Below are positions 34,843 to 43,403 of a stretch of DNA of 44,735 bases, in pieces. The notes beneath the pieces are model-generated. The model was not told the origin of the DNA, did no database searches, and worked only from the letters and a program-made list of their open reading frames with translations. The stretch's first letter is position 1; each line of letters opens with the position of its first letter. The DNA lies in assembly GCA_902514885.1 (NCBI GenBank), contig CABXST010000006.1, forward strand, positions 1-44,735, written 5' to 3'. Source of the stretch: an uncultured Alphaproteobacteria bacterium (GTDB taxonomy: Bacteria > Pseudomonadota > Alphaproteobacteria > HIMB59). A program made the position numbers and the translations under genes.

Positions 34843-36114
34843 ATGAACCTTAAATCCATTTTATCCTATAGTTTTCAATCATTTTATCTTGCTGGAAGTT
34901 TTTTATTATTATTTATTTTTTTGCCAACATTTTACAATTTATCAATAGGCATCCCCTTAAGTGTTATTGGTTTAGTAATATTAACATCTAGATTGTTTGA
35001 TGTTATTTCAGACTTTTTAATTGGCTACCTATCAGAAAAAAGAATTATTTCAGGTCGCTCAAAAAAAAACCAAATCCTTCTTGGTATAATAGTATTTATT
35101 TTTTCCCTTTTTGGTCTTTATGTTATTCAATCAGATAACATTTATTCTTTCATTTTCTTTTATAATTTAGCTTTGGTGAGTTACTCAATTGCAATTATTC
35201 CTTATGATTCAATTGTAATAGATCAAAAAAAAATTCTTAAAAAAAGATTCCGTTTAGCTGCAATTAAAGAAATATTTGCAATATTAGGAGTATTATCAGC
35301 TCTAATTATTCCTACTGTCATTTCAAAACTTCAGGGTGTTGATTTGTTAAACCCGAACGTAATAAAAATAAGCGGATTAATATTTATTATCTTAGCTATT
35401 ACAGGGGGATTAATTTTTTATTTATTTTATGACGACGAGCTAAATTATAAGTCAAATGAAATTTCTTGGGTACAACTAAAATCATTTATAGAAAAAAACA
35501 AAAGGATTGTATCTTTTTCTTACATAACATTTTTTAACTTACTTGCTAATAACTTTACTGCAAATTTATTTATTATATTTGTTTCAGAATATTTAGGGCT
35601 TACTGAATATGCAGGATATTTATTAATTTTATATTTTTTAATAACATTGATATCTACGCCTTTCTGGTATTTGTACGGAAGAAAATTTTCAAATATGTTT
35701 CTTCTTCAGTTTGGTACTAGCCTAACTATATTTGGCTTCCTTTTTGTTATTTTTACAAATAGTAACAGTTGGCAAATATATTTGTTTGTCATATTAATTA
35801 CTGGTATTGGGATTGGAATTGATCTTATTATACCTCAAATTGAATTAGCAGACATTCTTGATCAAAATAATGAAAATCGTTTATCTCAGATCTTTACTTC
35901 ATTCTTCTCAATAATTAAGAAAGCAGCCATTGGTATCGCTGCAGGCATCGCATTAACTGGTTATGGCTATTTACAGTCTATTAATTTCTCATTACACCCC
36001 AATATTCCCAATATAATGATATTCTATTTTTTTATTCCACTGATTATTAAATTGTTCGTATTACTCTTGGTAATGAGATATAGAAGTAAATTCCATGTCT
36101 CAATTAGAGAGTAA
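34843..36114 (+). CDS. MFS_2/GPH-type sugar:cation symporter
   Basis: A 423-residue membrane protein with about twelve hydrophobic helices. It contains the GPH (glycoside-pentoside-hexuronide, MelB-like) signature LFDVISDFLIGYLSEK near residues 46-61 and GRSKKNQIL. These transporters usually import a sugar or related solute with H+ or Na+. The substrate cannot be told from sequence; the GPH family also includes lysophospholipid and other carriers. It overlaps the EamA gene by 20 bases. A 90-base spacer to ogt holds nothing I recognise. Confidence 0.8.
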   Translation: MNLKSILSYSFQSFYLAGSFLLLFIFLPTFYNLSIGIPLSVIGLVILTSRLFDVISDFLIGYLSEKRIISGRSKKNQILLGIIVFIFSLFGLYVIQSDNIYSFIFFYNLALVSYSIAIIPYDSIVIDQKKILKKRFRLAAIKEIFAILGVLSALIIPTVISKLQGVDLLNPNVIKISGLIFIILAITGGLIFYLFYDDELNYKSNEISWVQLKSFIEKNKRIVSFSYITFFNLLANNFTANLFIIFVSEYLGLTEYAGYLLILYFLITLISTPFWYLYGRKFSNMFLLQFGTSLTIFGFLFVIFTNSNSWQIYLFVILITGIGIGIDLIIPQIELADILDQNNENRLSQIFTSFFSIIKKAAIGIAAGIALTGYGYLQSINFSLHPNIPNIMIFYFFIPLIIKLFVLLLVMRYRSKFHVSIRE

Positions 36115-36967
36115 AAAACACTTAATATATATTCTAGGGACTTTCGCCTTTTTATTATTTTCCATTGCAGACACAATCATAAAACTAATTGGTGATCTTT
36201 ATAAAGATACAGTTATTTTTTCAATAGCCAGCTTCTCTGCTTTAATTCCAGTTTTAGTTTACTTGCTGTATAGAAAAAGTTTTGCAGAAATAAAAACTAA
36301 AAATTATAGACTCCACTTTGTCAGGGGAATTTTAATGACTTTAACTTACTATTTTGTAGTTAAGGGAATAATTCTTCTACCATTATCTATAGCTTACCCA
36401 ATAATTTTGTCAGCTCCAGTGCTCCTTTCAATAATGGGGATAGTAATATTGAAAGAAAGTATTTATCTTTCAAAAATAATTTCTTTAATACTTGCAATGA
36501 TAGCAGTTTTTATGGTCTCGGGTTTTAGTTTAAATGCAGGATTTAATTCTTTAGGAGTTATTTTTTTAGTCTTAGGAGTAATATCATTAGCGTGTTTAGA
36601 TTTTACTGTTCGAGTATACGGGAAGTCCGAGAGAACTATGGCTTTAACTTTTTATAGTATGGCGACTGCAGGTATAATTTTTACAATATTTTCAATTAAT
36701 CATTATAAAGATATTGCTATGAACGATTTTTTAATAATGATAAGTGCTGGTTTGATTGATGGTGTTGCAATGATGATCTTAATTTATTCCCTTAGAAGGA
36801 TTGAAGCCTCATTTTTTAGTATCACACATTACTCACAGATAATTTTTGGGATAGTTATAAGCATTGTTGTTTTTAATCATTATCCTTCAATAATTGAAAT
36901 ATTAGGAGCCATTTTAGTGATTATCTCGGGTTATTTAATTTATTCTAAATTAAAAAAACTAAATTGA
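36095..36967 (+). CDS. EamA/DMT-superfamily transporter
   Basis: A 290-residue protein with ten predicted transmembrane segments in two EamA repeats (about 8-140 and 150-285). SAPVLLSIMGIVILKES ends repeat one, and the second ends similarly with ILGAILVIISGYLIYSKLK. DMT family members export amino acids or other metabolites; the substrate is unknown. The start overlaps the MFS gene by 20 bases, implying co-transcription. Its 3' end overlaps the convergent DUF4864 gene by 9 bases. Confidence 0.88.
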   Translation: MSQLESKKHLIYILGTFAFLLFSIADTIIKLIGDLYKDTVIFSIASFSALIPVLVYLLYRKSFAEIKTKNYRLHFVRGILMTLTYYFVVKGIILLPLSIAYPIILSAPVLLSIMGIVILKESIYLSKIISLILAMIAVFMVSGFSLNAGFNSLGVIFLVLGVISLACLDFTVRVYGKSERTMALTFYSMATAGIIFTIFSINHYKDIAMNDFLIMISAGLIDGVAMMILIYSLRRIEASFFSITHYSQIIFGIVISIVVFNHYPSIIEILGAILVIISGYLIYSKLKKLN

Positions 36968-37384
36968 TTGCTGGTTCATTGGGTAAATAGAACACCCTGA
37001 TATTTTCCATTCCCCATTATCTTTAACTAGCGAGTACATTGCTAGATAAGAAACATTGTCTTGAGAGATTATTTGCAATTGGTGATAAATTGATCCTTCA
37101 AAAAATTTTGACTCCATGAAATAATAGTCTTTTGGGTTATAAACTGGCTCATAGTAGTTTTCAACCATGCTCATAAAATCTTGAGGGTTATTAAACCTCA
37201 TTTTAATATAAGGAGAGGCATGAAAAAAAGCCCCTTCTGCATCCTTGTTAATAAAGGCTTTTAATTGACTTTCAATTATTGCTTGTGTTTCGCTAAACTC
37301 AGTTTTATCAATACTTTCTGCAATTGATAGTGTGCTAAATAGAAATATAGATACGGTTGTATAAAATATTTTTTTAAACTGCAT
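36959..37384 (-). CDS. Secreted DUF4864-family protein
   Basis: A 141-residue protein with a signal peptide (MQFKKIFYTTVSIFLFSTLSIAES). The mature part has IIESQLKAFINKDAEGAFFHASPYIKMRFNNPQDFMSMVENYYEPVY, the pattern of DUF4864, an SnoaL/NTF2-like domain of unknown function found in proteobacterial periplasms. It sits divergently from the TPR protein (30-base gap) and converges on the EamA gene. Confidence 0.8.
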   Translation of the reverse strand: MQFKKIFYTTVSIFLFSTLSIAESIDKTEFSETQAIIESQLKAFINKDAEGAFFHASPYIKMRFNNPQDFMSMVENYYEPVYNPKDYYFMESKFFEGSIYHQLQIISQDNVSYLAMYSLVKDNGEWKISGCSIYPMNQQSI

Positions 37385-37414
37385 ACTATTTATATGCGTA
37401 TTTTAACAAAGTAG

Positions 37415-37957
37415 ATGAAATTATTTATTGGTATATTTACTTTTCTTTTTAACCTATCCGTTAGTTATGCAGATCAAAACAGCCCTAAACTTGATGATCT
37501 ATTTAGTCAGCTTTATGATGTTAAAAGCTACAAAGAACAAAGTCTTATAGTATCTCAAATTTGGGAAGAATGGCTGATAACTGAAAATTCTGAGGCGCAG
37601 ACAATCATGGATAACATGCCTTATTTTTTCAGTTCAAAAAACTACAAAGATGCTATCGCTTCTTTAGATTTCATAATTCAAGAGGAACCAGACTTTGCAG
37701 AGGCTTATAACAAAAGAGCCACATTTTTTTTTATGATGGGTGACTATGAAAGCTCTATGAGAGATATAGAGGCTACTTTGTATTTAGAACCCAGACATTT
37801 CGGAGCTCTTGATGGCTTAAGTAGAATTTTAATTTATTATAAAAACTACGAAGAGGCATTTAAGGTTTATGAAGAAATGAAAAGACTGATGCCAAACGAT
37901 ATAACCGTAGATATGAAAATTGATCGTTTAAATCAGATAATTTCGAACGAAACTTAA
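37415..37957 (+). CDS. Periplasmic TPR protein
   Basis: A 180-residue protein with an N-terminal signal (MKLFIGIFTFLFNLSVSYAD) and about three TPR repeats (NYKDAIASLDFIIQEEPDFAEAYNKRATFFFMM, DYESSMRDIEATLYLEP, YEEAFKVYEEMKRLMPND). TPRs mediate protein contacts; the partner is unknown. It is a common alphaproteobacterial exported TPR form, divergent from the DUF4864 gene. Confidence 0.8.
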   Translation: MKLFIGIFTFLFNLSVSYADQNSPKLDDLFSQLYDVKSYKEQSLIVSQIWEEWLITENSEAQTIMDNMPYFFSSKNYKDAIASLDFIIQEEPDFAEAYNKRATFFFMMGDYESSMRDIEATLYLEPRHFGALDGLSRILIYYKNYEEAFKVYEEMKRLMPNDITVDMKIDRLNQIISNET

Positions 37958-38008
37958 TTTTATTCAACAAATATTAAAAATGACTTTTGATTTTATAAAG
38001 AATTTTTG

Positions 38009-38064
38009 CCCCTTGCCACCTTCCTCCTCGACAATGTCTCAACCCAAGCGGCTAGGGGATGGGT
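38009..38064 (+). ncRNA. GC-rich structured element (candidate riboswitch or sRNA) upstream of the transsulfuration pair
   Basis: In the 225-base spacer before the CGL/CBS genes, a GC-rich island stands out from about 20% GC surroundings. CCCCTTGCC (38009-38017) pairs with GGCTAGGGG (38050-38058) over 9 bp with one T-T mismatch, closing a 32-base loop that includes the pyrimidine run CCTTCCTCCTC. ACCCA (38042-38046) in the loop can pair with TGGGT (38060-38064), either as an alternative hairpin or a pseudoknot; with one base between helices a classical pseudoknot is sterically unlikely, so the two pairings may exclude each other, as in a switch. It does not match any riboswitch consensus I can recall (SAM-II, SAM-V, SAH). 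The CCTCCT loop could also pair with Shine-Dalgarno sequences, as in some alphaproteobacterial sRNAs. The rest of the spacer is plain AT-rich. Confidence 0.45.
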
Positions 38065-38182
38065 ATGATATTTTAATTTTAGTTGATATGAAACAGATTT
38101 TTTATAATTTAAAAAAGCCTGTCAAATAAGAAAAATATTGTTATAGATGTTATTTAAAAATTAATTGGTTATAAATTGAGCT

Positions 38183-39322
38183 GTGAAAAAAAAATTTAAC
38201 ACAAAAGTAATTCATGCTGGACATGGTTCAGATAAAGAAACCGGAGCGGTCATGCCACCTATCCATCTTTCATCAACGTTTAAACAAATTGAACCTGGAA
38301 ACTTTGAATATGAATATGCGAGAACAAAAAATCCTTCCAGGGATGTTTTAGAAAAACTATTAGCACAAATCGAGTCTGGTCACAGAGCTTTTGCATTTGC
38401 ATCTGGAATGTCAGCAATAAATACAGTTTGCGATTTATTTGGTACTAACTTCCATATAATTTGCTCCGATGATGTTTATGGAGGTACACGTAGATTATTT
38501 GATAAAGTAAAATCTGATATTGAAGTAACTTATATTGATTTCGATAAAAACGTAAACTGGAATGATGAAATAAAGGAAAATACTAAATTCATTTGGGTTG
38601 AAACACCCTCAAATCCTTTGATGAAAATTATTGATATTAAAAACACTGTTAGTATTGCAAGTGAATTTAATTTACCAGTTATTTGTGACAATACATTTGC
38701 CTCTCCTTTCAATCAAAGACCACTTGAATTAGGAGCAGATATGGTTGTGAGTTCCTCCACAAAATATTTAGGTGGCCATTCTGATATCGTTGGAGGGTCC
38801 ATTGTCATTAAAGAAAATAAAGAATATGCCGAGAAAATTTCATATATTCAAAATGCAGTTGGCGCCATTCCTTCGCCCTTCGATTGTTATTTACTAACAA
38901 GAAGTATCAAAACACTATCTGTGAGAATGAAACAGCATAACGAGAACGCTATTGCCGTATCTAATTTTTTAACAAACCACTCTAAAATTAATAAAGTTTT
39001 TTTTCCAGGTATTGATGAAAGATATAAAGAAGTTGCAGCAAAACAAATGGATGGTTTTGGTGGAATGATGTCTTTTATTCTCGATACAAATATTGATGGA
39101 GTAAAAAGTTTTCTTAAAAATCTAAATATATTTACCCTAGCAGAGAGTTTAGGAGGAGTTGAAAGTTTAATAGAACATCCTGCTATCATGACTCACGCCT
39201 CAATCGATCCTGCAATAAGAGAAAAATTGGGTATTTCCGATACATTGTTAAGAATATCGGTTGGTATCGAGGATGTTGAGGATTTGATTGCAGATTTAGA
39301 CCAAGCTCTGTCTAAAATTTAA
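38183..39322 (+). CDS. Cystathionine gamma-lyase/synthase family PLP enzyme
   Basis: A 379-residue Cys/Met-metabolism PLP enzyme. FNTKVIHAGHGSDKETGAVMPPIHLSSTF, YARTKNPSRDVLE, FASGMSAINTV, the PLP-lysine motif SSSTKYLGGHSD (Lys 194) and GGVESLIEHPAIMTHA are diagnostic. The family includes cystathionine gamma-synthase (MetB), gamma-lyase (MccB) and others that sequence motifs alone do not separate. Its partner downstream is cystathionine-beta-synthase/cysteine-synthase-like, so a gamma-lyase releasing Cys from cystathionine is favoured. It starts with GTG, with a weak ribosome site, behind the structured element. Confidence 0.9.
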   Translation: MKKKFNTKVIHAGHGSDKETGAVMPPIHLSSTFKQIEPGNFEYEYARTKNPSRDVLEKLLAQIESGHRAFAFASGMSAINTVCDLFGTNFHIICSDDVYGGTRRLFDKVKSDIEVTYIDFDKNVNWNDEIKENTKFIWVETPSNPLMKIIDIKNTVSIASEFNLPVICDNTFASPFNQRPLELGADMVVSSSTKYLGGHSDIVGGSIVIKENKEYAEKISYIQNAVGAIPSPFDCYLLTRSIKTLSVRMKQHNENAIAVSNFLTNHSKINKVFFPGIDERYKEVAAKQMDGFGGMMSFILDTNIDGVKSFLKNLNIFTLAESLGGVESLIEHPAIMTHASIDPAIREKLGISDTLLRISVGIEDVEDLIADLDQALSKI

Positions 39323-39323
39323 A

Positions 39324-40316
39324 ATGAAAGATATAGTTGATTTTATTGGCAATACGCCACTGATTAAACTCAAATATCCATCTGAAATTACAGGGTGTAA
39401 TATTTATGGAAAAGCAGAATTTATGAATCCAGCCGGTTCTATTAAGGACAGAACAGCACTGGGAATAATCCTTGATGCCGAGCAGAAGAACTTAATAGAG
39501 CCCGGAGGCACTGTTGTAGAGGGCACCTTTGGAAATACAGGTATTGCCTTAACAATGATTAATAATGCTAGGGGATACAAAACTATAATTGTTATGCCTG
39601 ATGGAGCCTCTGAGGAAAAGCAAAGTATTTTAAGGAACATGGGAGCAGAACTCAAAGTCGTAGCTACTAAACCTTACTCAGATCCAGGTAACTACCAACA
39701 TGTATCTAAGAGACTAGTTGAGGAATTACAATCAAAAGGAGAAACCTCTGTTATGTGGGCTAACCAATTTGATAATACGGCAAATTATAAATTTCATTCG
39801 AAAACTACAGCTAAAGAAATATTCAATCAGCTTGATGGAAAAGTAGATGGCTTTACTTGCGCTATAGGATCTGGAGGAACTCTAGCAGGTACATCTATTG
39901 GACTCAAAGAACTAAATTCAAACATTAAAATAGCCTGCACAGATCCACAAGGCGCTCAAATGTATAACTACTTTAAATTTTCAAAACTAGAAGTTAAAGG
40001 AGAGCCATCAGAAGCGGAGGGAATAGGTCAGTATAGAGTAACCAAAAACGTAGAACCCTCCCTTGTTGATTTTTCATATCATATCACGGACTACAAAGCA
40101 TTCGAACTCTTATACAAAATGGTCAAAACAGAGGGTTTGTTTCTCGGCTCTAGTTCTGGTGTAAATGTAGCTGGGGCAATTGAAATGGCAAAAGAAATAG
40201 GGCCGGGAAAGAACATTGTTACAATTTTGTGTGACGATGCAAATAAATATTTCAGCAAACTGTATAACAAAAATTACTTATTATCCAAGAAACTTCCAGT
40301 GCCTGATTGGTTGTAA
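39324..40316 (+). CDS. Cysteine synthase / cystathionine beta-synthase family PLP enzyme
   Basis: A 330-residue fold-type II PLP enzyme. IGNTPLIKL, NPAGSIKDRTA with PLP Lys 41, EGTFGNTGIALTMI (the asparagine loop), GSGGTLAGTSIGLKE and SSGVNVAGA are clear. No C-terminal CBS regulatory domain. It starts one base after the CGL stop. The pair suggests homocysteine plus serine to cystathionine to cysteine (reverse transsulfuration), but an O-acetylserine sulfhydrylase role is also possible. The loop reads EGTFGNTG where OASS has EPTSGNTG. Confidence 0.88.
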   Translation: MKDIVDFIGNTPLIKLKYPSEITGCNIYGKAEFMNPAGSIKDRTALGIILDAEQKNLIEPGGTVVEGTFGNTGIALTMINNARGYKTIIVMPDGASEEKQSILRNMGAELKVVATKPYSDPGNYQHVSKRLVEELQSKGETSVMWANQFDNTANYKFHSKTTAKEIFNQLDGKVDGFTCAIGSGGTLAGTSIGLKELNSNIKIACTDPQGAQMYNYFKFSKLEVKGEPSEAEGIGQYRVTKNVEPSLVDFSYHITDYKAFELLYKMVKTEGLFLGSSSGVNVAGAIEMAKEIGPGKNIVTILCDDANKYFSKLYNKNYLLSKKLPVPDWL

Positions 40317-40317
40317 T

Positions 40318-40854
40318 TTATTTCTTTGAAAATATCATTCTCTTAAGAGTATGATCTTTAAAAATAAAATGATGCATCAATGCTGCTCCTGAATGAATAA
40401 AAAAAAGGACTAAAACAACATTGCTGGTGTACTCATGCATTTGCCTGAATATAAACCTCAAATCCCTGTCCACATCTATTATAGAAGTCAGTTCTATGTT
40501 AAAAAAGATGACAGTATCGCCTTGTAGGTTTGTTACTAAATAGCCAGATATAGGTTGTAAAAAAAATATTAAATAGAACAAAAAATATGTTGTTTTAGCC
40601 GCATACACTAAAATTTTATTATTAACTAAAGGCTTTGGTCTTATATTAATCCATTTCCAGCTCAGCCGAAAAATAGCTAATAAAAGTATTAACAAACCAA
40701 GGGTATTATGAATAATTAATATCTCATAATAATACTGAAAATTATTCTCTAAATTCTTACCTAAAAGATAGACGGCAATCATAAGAAGTGCCATTGTCCA
40801 GTGAAATAATTTACTGATTAAGCCGTATTCATCTGCGGTGTTAGCTAGTCTCAT
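40318..40854 (-). CDS. Cytochrome b561-type diheme membrane protein
   Basis: A 178-residue protein with four transmembrane helices (about 12-34, 43-63, 84-108 and 140-162). Histidines in the helices (H18 in LFHWTM, the IHNTLG His of TM2, the late FIHSGAALMHH) are the likely heme b ligands, and the sequence resembles the YodB/CybB Ni-hydrogenase-type b561 family. It transfers electrons at the inner membrane, with an unknown partner. It converges on the CBS-like gene and is divergent from tupA with a 23-base gap. Confidence 0.85.
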   Translation of the reverse strand: MRLANTADEYGLISKLFHWTMALLMIAVYLLGKNLENNFQYYYEILIIHNTLGLLILLLAIFRLSWKWINIRPKPLVNNKILVYAAKTTYFLFYLIFFLQPISGYLVTNLQGDTVIFFNIELTSIIDVDRDLRFIFRQMHEYTSNVVLVLFFIHSGAALMHHFIFKDHTLKRMIFSKK

Positions 40855-40889
40855 ATTTTACTAGGATATATGTTATTATGTTTATTCAT

Positions 40890-41687
40890 ATGAAATTTAA
40901 AAAAATATCATTATTTATAATATTAATATTATTTACACTAAATTCTTATTCAAGAGACTATATAATTGTGCAATCTACAACAAGTATTGCGAATACAGGC
41001 TTATTAGACTTATTGTCTAGTAAATTTGAAAAGCAAACAGGGATCAAGGTTAGACCAATTGCTGTGGGGACAGGTAATGCTATTTCAAATGCTAAACGAG
41101 GCGACGGTGATGTGTTAATGGTACACTCAAAAAAAGATGAATTGAAATTTGTCTCAGATGGCTTTGGGGTTAAAAGACATGAATTAATGTACAACAATTT
41201 TATTATTGTAGGCCCTAAAGATGATCCTGCAAAAATATCACAAGAAAATAATATAAAAAATATTATGAAAAAAATTTCACTTTCAAATCAAAAATTTATT
41301 TCAAGAGACGATAAGTCAGGAACTCACATAAAAGAAAATGACTTGTGGGAACTTGCTAATATTAACCTGTTCGATAATCGCAAATATATAAAGACAGGAA
41401 CAAGCATGGCCAACACCTTGAATGTGGCATCAGAGATGAATGCTTATACACTAAGTGATAAGGGCACATGGATATCATTCAAAAATAAAAATAATTTAAA
41501 AATCCTGTTTGAAGGTGGGAGTGAAATGCATAATGAATACGGAGTCATAGCTATTAACCCTAAAAAATTTCCCCATGTCGAATATGATAAATCAAAAGAA
41601 TTTATTGAATGGCTGATTACAGGCGCAGGTAAAGATGTTATTAATAACTTTACTTATAATGGGGAAAAATTGTTTTTTACAAACTAA
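40890..41687 (+). CDS. tupA: Tungstate ABC transporter, substrate-binding protein
   Basis: A 265-residue periplasmic protein. The second ATG at 40890 gives a proper signal peptide (MKFKKISLFIILILFTLNSYS) and is preferred over 40878. VQSTTSIANTGLLDLL, PIAVGTGNAISNAKRGDGDVLMVH, MYNNFIIVGPKDDPA and SRDDKSGTH are the TupA pattern, related to but distinct from ModA. It begins the tupABC operon. Confidence 0.88.
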   Translation: MKFKKISLFIILILFTLNSYSRDYIIVQSTTSIANTGLLDLLSSKFEKQTGIKVRPIAVGTGNAISNAKRGDGDVLMVHSKKDELKFVSDGFGVKRHELMYNNFIIVGPKDDPAKISQENNIKNIMKKISLSNQKFISRDDKSGTHIKENDLWELANINLFDNRKYIKTGTSMANTLNVASEMNAYTLSDKGTWISFKNKNNLKILFEGGSEMHNEYGVIAINPKKFPHVEYDKSKEFIEWLITGAGKDVINNFTYNGEKLFFTN

Positions 41688-41706
41688 ATTTTTATTAATT
41701 TTCTAG

Positions 41707-42348
41707 ATGCTAACCTTTGAAAAAATACAGTCAGCGATTTTCATAACACTTTATGTAAGTATATTTTCGACAATCATATCGTTTATTCTTTCAATGTTTT
41801 TTGGATATATTCTAGCGATTTATCAATTCAAATTGAAAAAACCTATAGTAATTTTTTTAAGCTCGATGACTTCCATTCCTCCTGTTTGTGCCGGACTCTT
41901 AGTTTATTTATTAATTAGCAGATCTGGGCCTCTTGGTTGGATGGAAATATTATATTCCCCACTGGCTATGATATTAGCTCAAATAGTCATTACTTTTCCT
42001 ATTATGATTACTCTAATTATTAAAAATATTGAAACTGATTACCCAATTTACAAAGAAGAACTCTTATCCTACGGGGCAAGTAAAAAGGATATAATTTTCT
42101 TACTTATATCTAATAAATTAAATATCTACATCACCGTGATTTTAGTGGGGTTTGGAAGAGCCATCAGTGAATACGGGGCCGCAGCTATTGTGGGAGGATC
42201 CATTGATCACTTTACAAGAAATATGACAGCCACCATTGCATTAGAAACTTCTAAAGGGAATGTTTCATTAGGTATTATTTTAGGAGCCATACTAATTTCA
42301 CTAACATTAATAATATCAATTATCTTAAATACTTTAAAAAATGATTAG
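41707..42348 (+). CDS. tupB: Tungstate ABC transporter, permease
   Basis: A 213-residue permease with five or six transmembrane helices. The EAA loop EELLSYGASKKDIIFLLI and the GFGRAISEYGAAAIVGG motif mark an ABC importer of the molybdate/tungstate type. It follows tupA by 19 bases and overlaps tupC by 8. TupB is short relative to ModB, as here. Confidence 0.87.
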   Translation: MLTFEKIQSAIFITLYVSIFSTIISFILSMFFGYILAIYQFKLKKPIVIFLSSMTSIPPVCAGLLVYLLISRSGPLGWMEILYSPLAMILAQIVITFPIMITLIIKNIETDYPIYKEELLSYGASKKDIIFLLISNKLNIYITVILVGFGRAISEYGAAAIVGGSIDHFTRNMTATIALETSKGNVSLGIILGAILISLTLIISIILNTLKND

Positions 42349-42946
42349 CGCTTATAATCTCTCATATACCACTGATAAAAAAAAAATACTGAACAGTATA
42401 AATATTAGTATCCAAAAAAATAAAATTACTGTTATTTCTGGAAAGAATGGGTCAGGTAAAAGTACACTATTAAAAATTTTAAATCGTCTAATTGTCCCAA
42501 GTAAGGGCTCTATAAAATCACAATATGAAAAGCCTGTACCTATGTTATTTCAACGATCTCTTTCGTTGAATAAGAGCTTAGAGGAAAATTTTTTGCTTTT
42601 GAATAGTATTAAAAAAACAAAAATTGACAGAACTTTTTATAATCTATTTAATTTAAAAAAATTAAAAGCAAATAAATTTGCTAGTTTATCTGAGGGAGAA
42701 AAGCAAAAAGTTTTCATTTCTAGGCTTATGAGCTTCGAGCAAGATATATTAATTATGGATGAGCCAAATCAAAACTTAGACATAGAAAGCGAAGAAAAAT
42801 TTTTCGAGAAATTATCTGATTTAAGCAAATCTAAAACAATTATCATGACGTTACATGATATGAATTACATTAAAAAATTGGCTGACAATTTAATTATTTT
42901 AGATAATGGAAAAATACTATTTAACGATCTAGCGTCTAATTATTAA
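42341..42946 (+). CDS. tupC: Tungstate ABC transporter, ATPase
   Basis: A 201-residue ABC ATPase. SGKNGSGKSTLLKIL is the Walker A, LSEGEKQKVFISRLM the signature (LSxGE), ILIMDEPNQNLD the Walker B, and MTLHDMNY the H-loop. Short, with no regulatory C-terminal domain, as in TupC. It completes the tupABC operon. The Walker B ends in DEPNQNLD rather than DEPT(S/A)-x-LD, a small deviation. Confidence 0.88.
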   Translation: MISAYNLSYTTDKKKILNSINISIQKNKITVISGKNGSGKSTLLKILNRLIVPSKGSIKSQYEKPVPMLFQRSLSLNKSLEENFLLLNSIKKTKIDRTFYNLFNLKKLKANKFASLSEGEKQKVFISRLMSFEQDILIMDEPNQNLDIESEEKFFEKLSDLSKSKTIIMTLHDMNYIKKLADNLIILDNGKILFNDLASNY

Positions 42947-42985
42947 TAACCTTGTTAAAAGCCTATATATATGTCTTAATTAAAC

Positions 42986-43399
42986 ATGATTAAACTCTCC
43001 ATAGCTTTATTACTTTTTTCCACTTCACTTTTGAGCGCAAACCCTGTTGCGGACAGACAAGAATCGATGAGAGATTATAATAAACTTATGAGAGCCGCAA
43101 ATAACCTCATTAGGGACTCAGTTATCAATGATGACCTCGCAAGTATTTATGAAGAAATTGAAGAAATTATGAAAGTCTACCCCACTTTATTTCCTGACGA
43201 TTCATTCGGTGGTAAGTCCAAAGCAAGTACAGACATTATTGATAATAGAGACTTATTTAATCAAATTGCAAAAGAAACAGAGGATAATGCAGCATTCGCT
43301 AAGCTAGCAGCACTGGAGGGCAATGTTGACGAAGTACAACAATATCATCAAAAATTATTTGGGAGCTGCAAAAGTTGTCACTCCCGTTTTAAAGATTAA
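42986..43399 (+). CDS. Cytochrome c'-like protein
   Basis: A 137-residue secreted protein (signal MIKLSIALLLFSTSLLSA). The mature part is a four-helix pattern ending in the heme-binding CKSCH (128-132) followed by RFKD, as in cytochrome c' (class II), and DRQESMRDYNKLMRAA at the first helix is typical. Cytochromes c' bind NO in the periplasm. It precedes the rhodanese gene by 4 bases; the two seem co-transcribed. Confidence 0.88.
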   Translation: MIKLSIALLLFSTSLLSANPVADRQESMRDYNKLMRAANNLIRDSVINDDLASIYEEIEEIMKVYPTLFPDDSFGGKSKASTDIIDNRDLFNQIAKETEDNAAFAKLAALEGNVDEVQQYHQKLFGSCKSCHSRFKD

Positions 43400-43403
43400 C
43401 CGC

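Noticed and set aside
38001-38070. Minus-strand purine-rich GAGGAGGAAGG as an SRP RNA core or ribosome site
   Set aside because: It lacks the conserved SRP loop sequence, and the GTG that follows runs into a stop within a few codons.
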